Part shown: positions 44,091 through 54,817 of the stretch, piece by piece
Position numbering within the stretch: position 1 is the stretch's first letter
How the letters are laid out: each line of letters begins with the position of its first letter
Assembly: GCA_963576565.1 (NCBI GenBank)
Contig: OY755042.1
Coordinates: forward strand, 104,647,314 to 104,711,313
Direction: 5' to 3'
DNA: 64,000 bases
Origin: Aspidapion aeneum
Lineage: Eukaryota; Arthropoda; Insecta; Coleoptera; Brentidae
Translations under genes and position numbers: made by a program
Notes under the pieces: model-generated
Seen by the model: the letters and a program-made list of their open reading frames with translations, nothing else
Database searches by the model: none
What the model was told of the DNA's origin: nothing

Positions 44091-45623
44091 AATGTCGTTT
44101 TTTGGATGCCATTGAAGTCCTAAAACTTTGATAAAGTGGGGTTCCTCCTTGTCGAAAGAGAGAGGCATTTGACGATCGGACTCTGGCAATGTTGCCAATA
44201 ACTCAGGACAATTGCTTGCCCATTTTTTAAGTTCAAATCCTCCCGACTTCAACAAATCATTGAGTTCTGTTTGAAGGGAGAGAGCTTCAGAAAGCGAAGG
44301 GCTAGTTCCCAAGATATCGTCGATATAGATTGACGTTTTCAGAACAGTACTAGCCATAGGAAAACGTTCCTTTTCTCTCTCTGCCAGCTCATTTAAGGTA
44401 CGCATGGCTAGAAAAGGTGAGCATGTCATGCCAAAAGTGACAGTAGAAAGTTCCCACACTGAAAGTGGGTCATGTGGAGAAAACCTCCACAATATCCTTT
44501 GATAAGGACGGTGATAAGGATTGATAAGGACTTGACGGAACATCTGTTTGATGTCAGCAATGTAGGCAAAAGGATTAAGACGAAACGTAAGGAGTAAAGA
44601 AGCAATATCCTTTTGAAGTTTCGGTCCAGATAACAATGTGTCATTGAGACTAATATTTTTTGGGGTGACTGCCGAACAATCCCAGACTACCCTTAATTTT
44701 GTACTTAAGCTTTCCGGCTTTAGTACGCAATGATGTGCTAAAAAACACGATACGTCGACCTTTGGTTGACTAGATAAAACTAAACTCATATGATTAGAAT
44801 CGATAGAGTCTAGCATGAAACTTGAATAGGCAGTGTACAGATCAGGATTTTTGATTAATCTATTTTCTAGAAGTAAAAATCTACGATAAGCTTGCGGATA
44901 AGTATTTCCTAGGTCAGGGTTTATTTTATCTTTAAATGGAAGATCTACCATGAATCTACCGCTCGGTTGCCGTACTACACTAGCAGTAAAAATTGATTCT
45001 GCCTGTTTTTCTTCCTTTGATAAGATTTGTTTTTTAGGCAAATGTTCGATTTCCCAAAACCTAGGGAGAATGACCTCTAAAGGAGGTGAATGACTCGTTA
45101 AAAAACAACTGGTTCGTTCCGTAAGACTACCTACTTCGTCAACCTTTCCCATGACGACCCAGCCAAAGATAGTTTCAAGGGCTGAAGGCTGCCCTACCTG
45201 TCCAAGAACCCTGTCCTCCTTGAATATCTGTGCGAATAGCTCGCAACCAATAACCAGGTCCACAGGTCTAGATTTGAAATAAGATGGGTCGGCAAGTTTA
45301 AGGTTTTGCAAGTGTTTCCACTGATTATCGTTCAAAGAGAATGTAGGCATATTGGAACATAGTTGTGGAACCACAATTGCTTCGAAATTAAGTAAAGGAG
45401 TGACTTGTCCTTGTGGCTTAATGTGACATTGAACGAGCCCTTTGGAAGTAAAAGAAGACATCTGATTTAATCCGAATATTTCAGTGGTGTAACTTCGCCT
45501 AGGAAGATTAAGACGCTGAATACACTTTTCACTGATGAATCCTGTCTGTGATCCAGAATCAAGCAGTGCCCTTACAGGTTGAAAATTTCCGCAACCTATA
45601 TAACATCTATTATGGCGGTGCAT
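44075..45623 (-). pseudogene. BEL/Pao pol, aspartic protease and reverse transcriptase
   Basis: The 580-residue frame (43881-45623) has an aspartic protease active site LLDSGS at residues 20-25. RT follows: RVVWDCSA 311-318, YIADIKQMF 354-362 with catalytic D357, and YIDDIL 433-438 with the paired aspartates D435/D436. The domain order protease-RT-RNase H in one polyprotein, with YIDD, is characteristic of BEL/Pao. From about residue 513 the sense frame is left because of a T7 homopolymer on the minus strand (near 44088-44094); the true continuation is the next feature. The first seven or so residues overlap the gag frame, which is in another phase, so the assigned ATG is probably not the real start. 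Confidence 0.9.
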
Positions 45624-47000
45624 AAAAGAAAGGTATCTGAAGGTCCTGAGGCATTTAATGACACATGAAGATTATTGACAGGTGGTGTGTGAATGACAGG
45701 ACTAGTATCTTGGCTTCCAGACTCTTGATTAGTTTCTAAGATATGAGTTAAAGTGTGGTGCCTTTTACTATTGCAAGAATATTTTGATTTGCACGTATCT
45801 ACATCATGCAAGGGATGAAAACACGCTAGACATATTTTTTTCTGTTTGACGAAAGATAGGCGATCGATAGGTGAGAGATCAAGAAATGTTTGACATTTCG
45901 AAAGCACGTGACCTTGATTACACCGGAAACATTTTATTCCCGTACTTGAATTAGTTGAGGTGCCAGCCAGTCCTATAAAAGGCGAATTGGATGATTTATA
46001 GGTAGGCTTTTGCTCAAACTGATTTCGCATAGAATTTGAATTTTGATAGGTAGGCTTTTGCCCAGACTGATTTTGCATAGAATTTGATTTTTGATATATA
46101 GGCACCTTTTTGAGTGCTGTTGATTGAGGAAGTGATTCCAAAACTTTACATCTTTTTTCTAGAAATTGAAAAAGTGACTGAAAAGTGGGAATTTCGGTAT
46201 TAGTATTGGCGTGACTCATTTCGAAATTTGAACGCGTTGGAATATCCAATTTTTCTAATAAAATGAAAAAAATAATAAAGTCCCAACTGTCAACGTCAAA
46301 GCTAAGTGATTTTAAAATTTCTAGGGATTCAGAAAAGGTGTCAATTAAATTACGCAATTCTTTAGCTGACTCGTTTTTTAAGGTGGAGTTCATAATTGAG
46401 CTTAAAGCATCATTTGCGAGGTCTCGCTTGTTTTGATATCTATTGACTAATTTGTCATAAGCAATTTTATAATTTTGATCAGATAAGCTAATCCCTGATA
46501 TCAATTTTAAAGGCTCATCCTCGAGATATGAAAATAAATATTGAAGTTTTCGAACGTTACTTAGACTTTGATTTTGATCTATAATGTTATTAAAAAGATC
46601 GAAAAAGCTAATTTTTTATCACCTCGGAATATGGGAATACCTAACTCTTTGAGTTTTGGAGTTTCAGATTCATTTTGTCGAACATATGATCCCGAAAAGG
46701 ATGGGGCCTCAACCGGAAATATTTTAGAGTATACACGCATAAAAATATTTACGAGCTTCTGAAAGGATCGCATCCTGCGTTTTAAACTCCTCATCGTCCG
46801 AGTCGTCTATCAACATAATGACGTCATTATGCGCCAGCATGCATTTATCGAAGGTTTCATCCAAATCGGAATACCTCACTTGAAACTCGTTTCTCGCTCT
46901 TTCATCCTTTTCCGCGTTCTGTGACAACACATAACACTCGGTGATCGCAGATAAAAAACCCTTGCGTTTTTGTACGGCTTTTTTGACAGACATGATTTTA
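45596..47000 (-). pseudogene. BEL/Pao gag, three frames
   Basis: The N-terminus is probably MSVKKAVQKR at ~46993, in frame to ~46740. A second frame carries the middle (46579-46750, ending GDKKLAF). The third frame (45596-46504, extended upstream to ~46570) holds the C-terminal half: a CFRCNQGHVLSKC zinc knuckle (C-x2-C-x3-H-x4-C), then CLACFHPLHDVDTC and KRHHTLTH, typical of BEL/Pao gag. Before the knuckle a 16-residue unit (YQNSNSMRNQFEQKPT-like) is present two to three times, from a 48 bp tandem repeat at ~45985-46095. Two frameshifts inside gag and one at the gag-pol border (~45600) mean it cannot be translated as one protein. Confidence 0.8.
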
Positions 47001-47036
47001 CCTTTGAAATGACGAAATTGTCGGTAAATATACAAC

Positions 47037-47594
47037 TAACGCTAAATTAATGCTTCTGAAATAGAAAAATGACGAATTGTCGAAAATATGCACTAATTTA
47101 TCGCAATTGATGAAAATTGTTTTAAATATCGAAATGATATGGTACACCACTGAACGTTTATTTTGTTTGTTTTGATTCCTACTCGCTTTGTTTACTGAAT
47201 GACCACGCGCTAGACACGTGTCCCGCACGCACCACACCGACGACTTTCTCGACTCGACGTTTCAAATACGATGCGGCCTTGAACCGCCCTGTTATTATTC
47301 GGCTTGCAAATAATTATTAATACCGTCGTATGGATTTATTATTTAAAATAATTCGGTCGAAGGAGCACTTTATGTTAGTCCACGGTTAGAAAAACGTTAA
47401 AGGCAATGGACTGTAAATATTTTAATTAATGAAATCGCGAACCAACATAAATATTGATATGAAATTACGAAATAATCAAAACGTCCATAGGTAAGATATT
47501 GGTGGCACTCAACGGTAATCAGAACAAATGCACTCACCAGTTTTGCAGCCAAATTCTCCGCTTCTAAGGGGCCCCCGAATGGATCTAATGATGT
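47037..47594 (-). other. BEL/Pao untranslated leader (inferred)
   Basis: It lies between the putative LTR and the gag start in the correct orientation. It contains a more GC-rich block (GTCGGTGTGGTGCGTGCGGG as complement, ~47225) and ends with AT-rich sequence. No long frame is convincing. Confidence 0.4.
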
Positions 47595-47836
47595 CACCAC
47601 GTAGCTGAAGGGTTGAAGTTTCTAGTTCTATGCTTCAGTACACAAAAATCGAGCACTTTCAGTGTAGATATTTGAAATAGTTGGAGAACGAAATTAACAC
47701 GCCATTTTCTCTAGGCGATTGACAAGGATCTCTCCGGTCGTTGGTGCGCATGTCCAAATACGCGGAATGCGCTTTGTCCTTCATACAGTTGTGTGTTTTT
47801 AAAAATATATATAAACAACCGCGAAATTTAGCGGGA
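47595..47836 (-). repeat. Putative 5' LTR of the BEL/Pao element
   Basis: On the minus strand a segment beginning TGTTAGCTCCCGC (47836) contains TTTATATATATTTTTAAA, a TATA-like box near 47800. It ends near CTTCAGCTAC, followed by GTGGTGACATCATTAGATCC, which could be the primer-binding region. A ~560 bp leader separates it from gag. No second LTR is in the window, so neither boundary can be confirmed. Confidence 0.4.
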
Positions 47837-47849
47837 GCTAACAGTTGAA

Positions 47850-48870
47850 CTATACTAATTTTTGTAAAAATTGGTGTTTAATTTTGCGTAAATCAAATGA
47901 AACTGCTTTTCCGCACATGTATGGGAAAGTAGTTTGTAACACATGTGCAAAAAAGTATTGTGACAGTTAAACACTTTCCATACATGTGCCGAAGTACTGA
48001 AAGTACTTGTCACATATGTGCGAAAAAATTTCTGCACACGCATGAAATTTAATGTTTTCTGAGGATGCAAATCGTGTAAAATCCAACACTTTTATATGTG
48101 GTCGCAGGAAATAGTAAATTACCTAACCAGTGTGGAAGACGCACTAAACACATTCGTTAAGTATGTAGGTACAATATTTTTTCTACGAGGTTGTGGAAAC
48201 AAAAGTAAAGTACTACTATAAAAACAACTCATTTATTATATTTAATTTACAATGATTGCCGAATCTTTACTTCTTATCCTGTGCAGCATCTGTGGATCAG
48301 GAGATTTTCGTTTTCATCTTCTGGATCAATGATATCGGAAGGTCTTTAAATATATTTTGCTAGATGTATTTGGAGGCAGGCTCATAGGAACATTATGTGT
48401 TCCATCCTATTGTGGCTAAGTCTTCTTCGGGATTATCAGTATTTTCTATCACAGTAAATAAACACTCTTTTTCTATTGTTATTTATAAGATGAAATGTCA
48501 TCCGCTGGTTTTTGACAAAAAAATAGGCTTTGTTATTTACTCTATTCTTTTATTTTTTCTGTTGCTATTGGAAAACTAGCCGCCCACTTGTGTTTTTGGG
48601 CAAAAATTAACGTCAGTGTCAAACTCAAAATGTCTTGTTTTTTGTCATCCCTAAAATTTTAGTAAGGCCCACAATTTAGAAACCGAATAGGTGTCCCTAG
48701 GACTCTAATATGTAGTGCCACCTATTGACTGATATTTAAATATTTTGCCTTGTTGTCATTTGCGTAAAAAATTAGCTGAATCGAATTTGCCGCCTTAAAA
48801 TCAACATTTGTCACCTGTCGACTCGCAAGAATGATATGGTCCTGCAACAGAACTAAATAATTTCTTCCTC
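47850..48870. other. Unassigned DNA with CACATGTG-type words
   Basis: At 47895-48050, TTTCCGCACATGTATGGGAA, ACACATGTGC, TTCCATACATGTGC and ACATATGTGCG recur in both orientations, similar in style to the GTGCG-rich tract at 27.9-31.3 kb. The rest is without recognised features. Confidence 0.4.
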
Positions 48871-49240
48871 GTACATTACCATTAATGAAAACAGGACAAT
48901 GATATTGTCACCCAAAATATCAGTCCAGACATTAAGTTTTTGAGGATACTGGGTCCGCTCTAAGGATTGTGACGGTCATGAATTGAAAACGAACTTTGGA
49001 CTGCAAAACAAATATTTTTAATAACATTTTCATCCTAATTCTCTTTTTTTAATCATGGCTTCACAAAATTCCAGTCTTCGAAAGTGATCATCTAAAAAAA
49101 TGTCTTGTCTTATATACTTTAAAACTTCAGTACCCATGGCGTTTCAAAATGTTTCGAACGGTTAAATGTGACATATCAGACATATCATCGCCAACATCAT
49201 TGGCAATTGCCTTACTGGAACAGGGAGGCAAAGCTTCTGC
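48870..49240 (-). pseudogene. Tc1/mariner-like transposase fragment, copy 2
   Basis: On the minus strand: HLTVRNILKRHGY (an N-terminal helix-turn-helix-like segment, ~49150), a stop, DDHFRRLEFCEAMI, then after breaks FAVQSSFSIHDRHNP and RTQYPQKLNVWTDILGDNI. FAVQSSF sits where ILFSDE-SSF with the first catalytic Asp is expected, and the D-E pair is lost. The RYW...NP segment retained in copy 1 (708-900) is deleted here. Frames are interrupted several times. Confidence 0.6.
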
Positions 49241-50285
49241 TGCGGCACAAATCATAGTTTCGCGCCGTTCCCTTTCCTTTTCCATTTCACGAGCAGGAGG
49301 TTCCTCTTCGACACTGCATTTGTGGCAAAAATTGACACATCCTGTTCGTTTAAAAAAAGCTACGGCTTGGAATATCCCTTCGCTCAAACACGACAACAAA
49401 TAAATTTGCCACATCTTGACAGCAATTGAACCATCTGTACTTTTTCCTGAACGCTAAATGTAATACACGGCATGGCTTGAGCTAGAGTTTGCGTGAAAAA
49501 CAAATATCCACTTCTCACCTGTTTTGCTGTACACGACGGAATGACGAAAAACTTCGTGAAGTCGAGAGGCCACGATGTATTATTTTCCCACTACCAGCCC
49601 GAATACGGATCTAAAACAGCAAAAAATAATTCAAGACACCACCAAAAATATATTTTTCTCTCTTTTACTTCTCTCTTACACACATGCTGTATATAGTATA
49701 CTTATTAACATAACACATTGTGTAAATCTTAGAGTAAGATATCTTATTCTAAAGTGTTAATACTGTGATAATAATATAGCTTTCCTAAATATTTAACTTT
49801 TTCGGCAAAATGTGTCGAAAATTGTGTTTGTTGATGTTTACAAATAAATATTCTTATTTGTAAACATTTTTAAAATGCCGGAAAAATAAACCCACTTTCC
49901 TAAAATGGGTCAAAGACTTTCTTGGAAAATGATTACTTTTTACAACTTGGGTCCCGAAGTATGTGCTTCGCTCAGTGTATGTATTGTATAACACAGTATA
50001 TGTGTTAAATTTTTATGTTTATTTTTACATCGCTCCATAAAACGGTTGTTTGTGTAAGCAAAACTCAATAAAATATACAACAAATAAACAGATTTGTGTC
50101 GGCATAATAAAATTCCAAATTTGCAGAGGTAAAAAATAAAATTTTTATTTCAAAAAATAATTATTTTTATTTACTTTTTCCATTGAGTTGTATAACGCCC
50201 TGAAAGGGTATAGAAGTCAATGACTTTTTCCTTTTTTTGCTTGTCAAAAATGCGACTAAGGTAGCAAGTCTCTTTACTTATTAGA
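49241..50285. other. Unassigned DNA
   Basis: The 49127-49414 region is open on both strands and less AT-rich. Apart from the transposase N-terminal piece at its edge I see no domain. Elsewhere it is AT-rich with CACATTGTG/TTTGTAAACA-like words but no paired repeat. Confidence 0.4.
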
Positions 50286-50772
50286 AGCTGCGTTCGGTAT
50301 TTACGTCGGATTAATCTTTTTGATCGAAATCGTTCGTTAATTCCATCTAGATCTAGGGGAGGTAGATCTGAATCGTTCGGTAATTCTGCTCAGACTAGTC
50401 GGACGTAAATCTGGTTGCTCCGTACATTTTGATCGACGAAGCAGATTAATCCGAGATTGTGACGTATGTTGTGTATTTTTGTTTACAAAAATAATTTTTT
50501 TATATGTAACAAGATTAAAATCTAGTTATTTGATGTTGAAGACAACAAATTATATAAATTTCCGACAAAACAGGAAAATTTTGTGGAAAATATCGCTGGG
50601 CGTGAGTTGCAATATGTACATAATATTTTTGGTTATATTTAAGGTTATAACCATTTATAAAAATTTGATCGATTTGATCCGGATCGTTCGTTAATTCCAA
50701 TTTGCTCAGACTAATCTGTAATCACGTGACCAAAAATCCGTCGCGTCTGAGATGCAAATACCGAACGCTGCT
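50286..50772. mobile_element. MITE with AGCNGCGTTCGGTATTT termini
   Basis: AGCTGCGTTCGGTATTT on the left and the complement AGCAGCGTTCGGTATTT on the right form 17 bp inverted ends. Subterminal GATCGAAATCGTTCGTTAAT and GGATCGTTCGTTAATTCC are related internal repeats. The 487 bp element has no coding capacity; target duplication is not clear. Confidence 0.65.
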
Positions 50773-51092
50773 AGTAAAAAAATATGTATTTTATTATTCT
50801 TAATATTTAGAAGATGAGTTTCTTTAGCCCACAGTTCAACAGTTTTATTTTGTTTAGAACTTTTCCACTATGAAAATTCCTAAAAGTGATTCCTAACAGA
50901 GTGCACAGGCGCGAATGTCAATTAAGTCGCTGTAAAATTAAGTAGTAATAATTTTTTTAAAATTTAAATATGAAGATTTTATGACATGAAACATGAAAAA
51001 CGTTTGTCCTATAAATTAAATGCTTTAATAGCCGTGTTGCCCACCCCAAACATGACAAAATATCGCGATGAAAAAAGTACTGTTAAAGAATT

Positions 51093-52480
51093 AGTACTAC
51101 TATGTTGGTTTAGAACGTTTTTCTACGTTGTCCGACGCCAATCATGTCAGGTCAGGTCAGGTTTTTTTGAGTCATTGATGTTTGGATTGACTGTTGTCAT
51201 TCCAGTTTAGAACGCCCTATTTTTCTGCGCCGTATTGGTTGTCATTCTGGGACCTGCTTTGGTAATCTTTCGTTGTTCAACCGTTGTACAGGGCCGTACC
51301 ATATCAGTTGTCTTTTAGTGATGTCATCCGTTATGCTTCCCTCGATTCTTATTTTTTCTTTTATGAACTTATTTTTTATATGATCTGTTCTAGATATTCT
51401 CATTGATTTTCTTATTGCATCCATTTCGACACTTTCCATTTATGCTTTGTATTTTTCTGTTACGCTAAAAGTCTCTATTCCAGAGAACAGCGTGCTTTTC
51501 ACCATTATTTCATATATGTTAGATTTTACTTTATTTTTTATCTCTCTGCTTCATAAAATACTATTAAGACACCCAATAACCTGTGTTGCTTATGGTATAT
51601 ATGGTGTATATGGTAGATCGGTCGTTAAGCTGTATTCCAATGCCATGTAATTTACGTTTCCAGTTTTTTAGAGCTAATGCGATATATATTTTAAAAAGAG
51701 TTGGATAGATACAACATCCCTGTCTTAAGCCTTTCGTTACCAGGAATTCTTTTGAAAGTCGATTTCCAATTTTAATTTTAGATTTTGACCCCTTGTATAG
51801 TTCCTTTATCGCTTTATGTATGTATGATTGATATTAGCTTGTTCTAACACTGTCCATAATTTTTCTACTGCAACGGTATCATATGCTTTTTGTAGGTCCA
51901 CAAACGTAACAAGAGTCTCTATATTTCTGGCATTCCTTTTCTCAATTTGTTTAAGGCAAAAAACATGATCACTACAAGATCTGCCGAAACCCACTTTGCT
52001 CTTCTTCTTCTTGTTCAGGAAAATCATTCTCTATTAGGTCTCCTACCGTACAATCCACTTAGAGTACTGGTTACTGAAATTCCTCTGTAATTGTTGCAAT
52101 CCAGCTTGTTTCCTTTTTTATGTATTGAGGATATAAATGCTATTTTCCAATCATCAGGTACTGGATGTCTGTTTAAGCATTCATTAATAATATATGTGAG
52201 ATTTTCTAGTAGTTTCCCTGATCCATATTTGAACATTTCAGCGTATATTCCCCCAGGTTCGCTAGATTTTCCGGATTGAAGCCTTTTAGTACTATTCTTT
52301 ATCATTTCTTTTTCGATAATTACTTCCTCTCCATGTACTTCTATGTCTCTTCTCGGAGAGGGTGACAGATATTCGGGCCTCGTTTCCTGCAGCAGTCCCT
52401 TGTAGTGTTCTGTCCATTGTTCTAGTTTGATGATCTTAATGTTTACTTTTTCTTTTGTTTGGTTTTTTACCGTAGAAATG
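51093..52480 (-). pseudogene. LINE-like reverse transcriptase, copy C (longest 5', RT core deleted)
   Basis: It extends further 5' than copies A and B: EYLSPSPRRDIEVHGEEVII and EKEMIKNSTKRLQSGK precede GGIYAEMF (52024-52380). The RT continues through KKGNKLDCNNYRGIS, FVDLQKAYDTVAVEKLW (51806-52027) and a KGL-type segment. An internal deletion near 51590-51610 removes the block that contains FADD in copies A and B. The C-terminal part SMRISRTDHI ... QLIWYGPVQRL (51242-51439) follows. The 3' end is TAGTAC/TAG repeats near 51093. A small GTCAGGTCAG expansion lies near 51150. Confidence 0.8.
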
Positions 52481-52489
52481 AATTTTCAT

Positions 52490-53240
52490 ACTTCAGAACT
52501 CTACCTTCCTCCAACGTGTGTATTTATATCGTGGATAGGAATTAGCAACCGGAATTTGTTTTCTCTGTAACTTAAAAAATGTGTTTGGTAGTAAATGGCA
52601 ATATTTTCTTACAAATCGTATGCTTGGTTTAATCAATCCGGACTCCGAAACTCAAAAGATGTTTCAAGAATTTTCGCTGACAAAAAAATTCTGCCAGTTC
52701 ATGACTTAAAATGACTGGTGTATACTTTGGACTACTTCTACAAAGAACCCTGTTTTAAAAATAACTTAAAATTAAATTAAAATTTCGTTCATAATACCCT
52801 TGAGTCTTGCACTCTAGCCTCAACTTTAATCGACGCTGCCTACAACATTACTACACAGCACAGAGCTACAGTTACAATGAAGAAAACCACGCGTTTTCAT
52901 TCGAAATTCAAATTTAATCAGCTACACAAGGTAAAGGTGTGCAAAAACGGAAGTAAAATAATCATACAGTCCCTTTTGTGCTTTTAATTCCACCCCTTTT
53001 GATGTTTCAATTTGGGAACACGTTTTTTTGTCCCGTTTTGGAGAAGCTTTTCACTTTGTGTTTTTTGGCTAATTACTTGTGTTTTTAAATGATGGGCTAA
53101 ATAAATGATAAAAAGCTAATATTAAAGCAGGTAATTCTTTGGTCCATTTTGAGAAACATGCAGTGCACACTACTGAATGCATTGGATTTTGTAATTGGAG
53201 AGATAATTCGTTATACCTCAGAAAATGAATATCGCAACAT
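52490..53240. other. Unassigned DNA
   Basis: No domain or paired repeat was recognised between the LINE copy and the inverted foldback/minisatellite copy. Confidence 0.45.
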
Positions 53241-53249
53241 TGACAACTG

Positions 53250-54195
53250 CTGTACCAACTTTTCTTGAAACATTTCAACCCATATATGACCTATCTAAAA
53301 CTCAACTTCGGAATGAGCTACAAAACTCAAACTCTGCACAGTTGTAGATCTTTGTAGAGTTAATAATCCCTCCGAGTTTCATGGACTTCCATAAAGTAGT
53401 TATAAAATGTCAAAAAACTTCGAAATTTCCACTCAATCACTCATGTATAGATTAACAAAATTCAACTGTACTTCCAGTATGATAATAGGAAAAAATTTAG
53501 AAACCCAAAATTTTAATTTGCTTCCCTCCCCTATAAATGTGAAGTTATTTAGAACATTGCTTCCTTCATGAAACTCTTGAGAGCTGAGCTTTGGAAGGCC
53601 GATAGGAAATATGATAAAGCTATAGAAGAAAATTTAAAAAACCCCAAATTTTAATTTCCTTCCCTCCCCTATAAATGTAAATTTATGTAAAAGTAACACC
53701 AACATTTTTATTTGCTTTCCTCCCTATAAATGTAAAGTTATGCAAAAGTAATATTGCCCACTTCCAGGAACGCTAGAGAGCTGAGTTCTAAAGCTCATAG
53801 ACTGATAGGAACTATGATAAAACCATGAGAAAATTTAAAAAAAAACTCAAAATCTTTAATAACGCATCGCAAAAGCAAAAAAGCAACAAAAAAAGCCAAA
53901 AACGCGAAAGTGGTATTCCGTAAAAAGAATTGAGATAAAAATAAAGCGAAGTTCTCCAATACAAATTTCAAAATGAAAGGTTCTTACTAGTTTCGAAATG
54001 TTTCTCTAAACCTGGCTATTACGACTGCAAATGAGGCACAGTGCTAAATTGAACATAAAGAAGTTTCGCTGGAATAGCAAAAAACATTTCCAAACTAGTA
54101 GGAAAACCTTTCATTGTAAAGTTTGTATTAGAGAACTTGGCTTTACTTTTATCTCAATTATTTTTACGGAATACCACTTTCGCGCACTTCTTGTT
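53250..54195 (-). mobile_element. Foldback + minisatellite element, copy 3 (inverted, truncated)
   Basis: Read on the minus strand the order is the same as in copies 1 and 2: palindrome (53885-54190, loop with CAATTTAGCACTGTGCC), about three shortened minisatellite units (53480-53870), then the unique segment (AAGATGTTTCAAG-like, GTCGTAGA complement). The terminal GCACTGCCGTGCC hairpin is absent. The loop sequence appears in the orientation expected for an inverted whole element. Confidence 0.65.
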
Positions 54196-54269
54196 GAAAT
54201 CTGTAAGAAAAGACAAATCTTAAAATGTCATAGCATACAGGAAGAAATTACCATTGTCAAAAATTTGAC

Positions 54270-54817
54270 AAGGGATTGACACATGCCATTCTTGGCATTA
54301 GATTCTGGTGATTCAGGAAAATCATACAACTTTGCCCATTTAAACTTTATTGTGTAATCGATATAACCGATACAGCTATTCAGTAAAATCACCCTGTACC
54401 AATGCGAACCTATATTATAACCGGATTATAGAGGACAAATATATTCCAATTTTCATTATTCCATTATTCACATGCATTATGATTTCCGTCAAATTTTTTA
54501 TAGAAGTGAAAATATGGATTCAGTTCCCTGCAATATTTTATTATTTAAGGAATTAATTGGAAAATATGAAAATTCATTTTTAAATGAGATTGAAGTATTC
54601 ATTTTTCGGGTATTATTACCTAATATTATTTTATATTGTGTAGAGCTTGGAATTAATTTTAAAACTGCAGTCAGGTTTGTTTGTTTTTGTTCTCATATAT
54701 TATATAAAAATGTAAATTCCAATATTTTAATTGTTTTTATTTCAATATTTAAAATAAATCTAAATAGATAATTAAATAAAAACATATACTTAATATATAT
54801 TTAATTATATTATTTGG
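54270..54817. other. Unassigned DNA
   Basis: A 99-residue frame at 54472-54771 is rich in Ile/Leu/Phe/Asn and has no recognised motif; AT-rich composition alone could produce it. Confidence 0.4.

Noticed and set aside
49127..49414. Overlapping 95- and 84-residue frames as a small host gene
   Set aside because: The minus frame ends in a transposase-like helix-turn-helix segment and the remainder has no recognised domain; a transposon relic is more likely.
54472..54771. 99-residue plus-strand frame as a novel protein
   Set aside because: The AT-rich composition predicts such frames by chance, and no motif, conserved neighbour or start context supports it.
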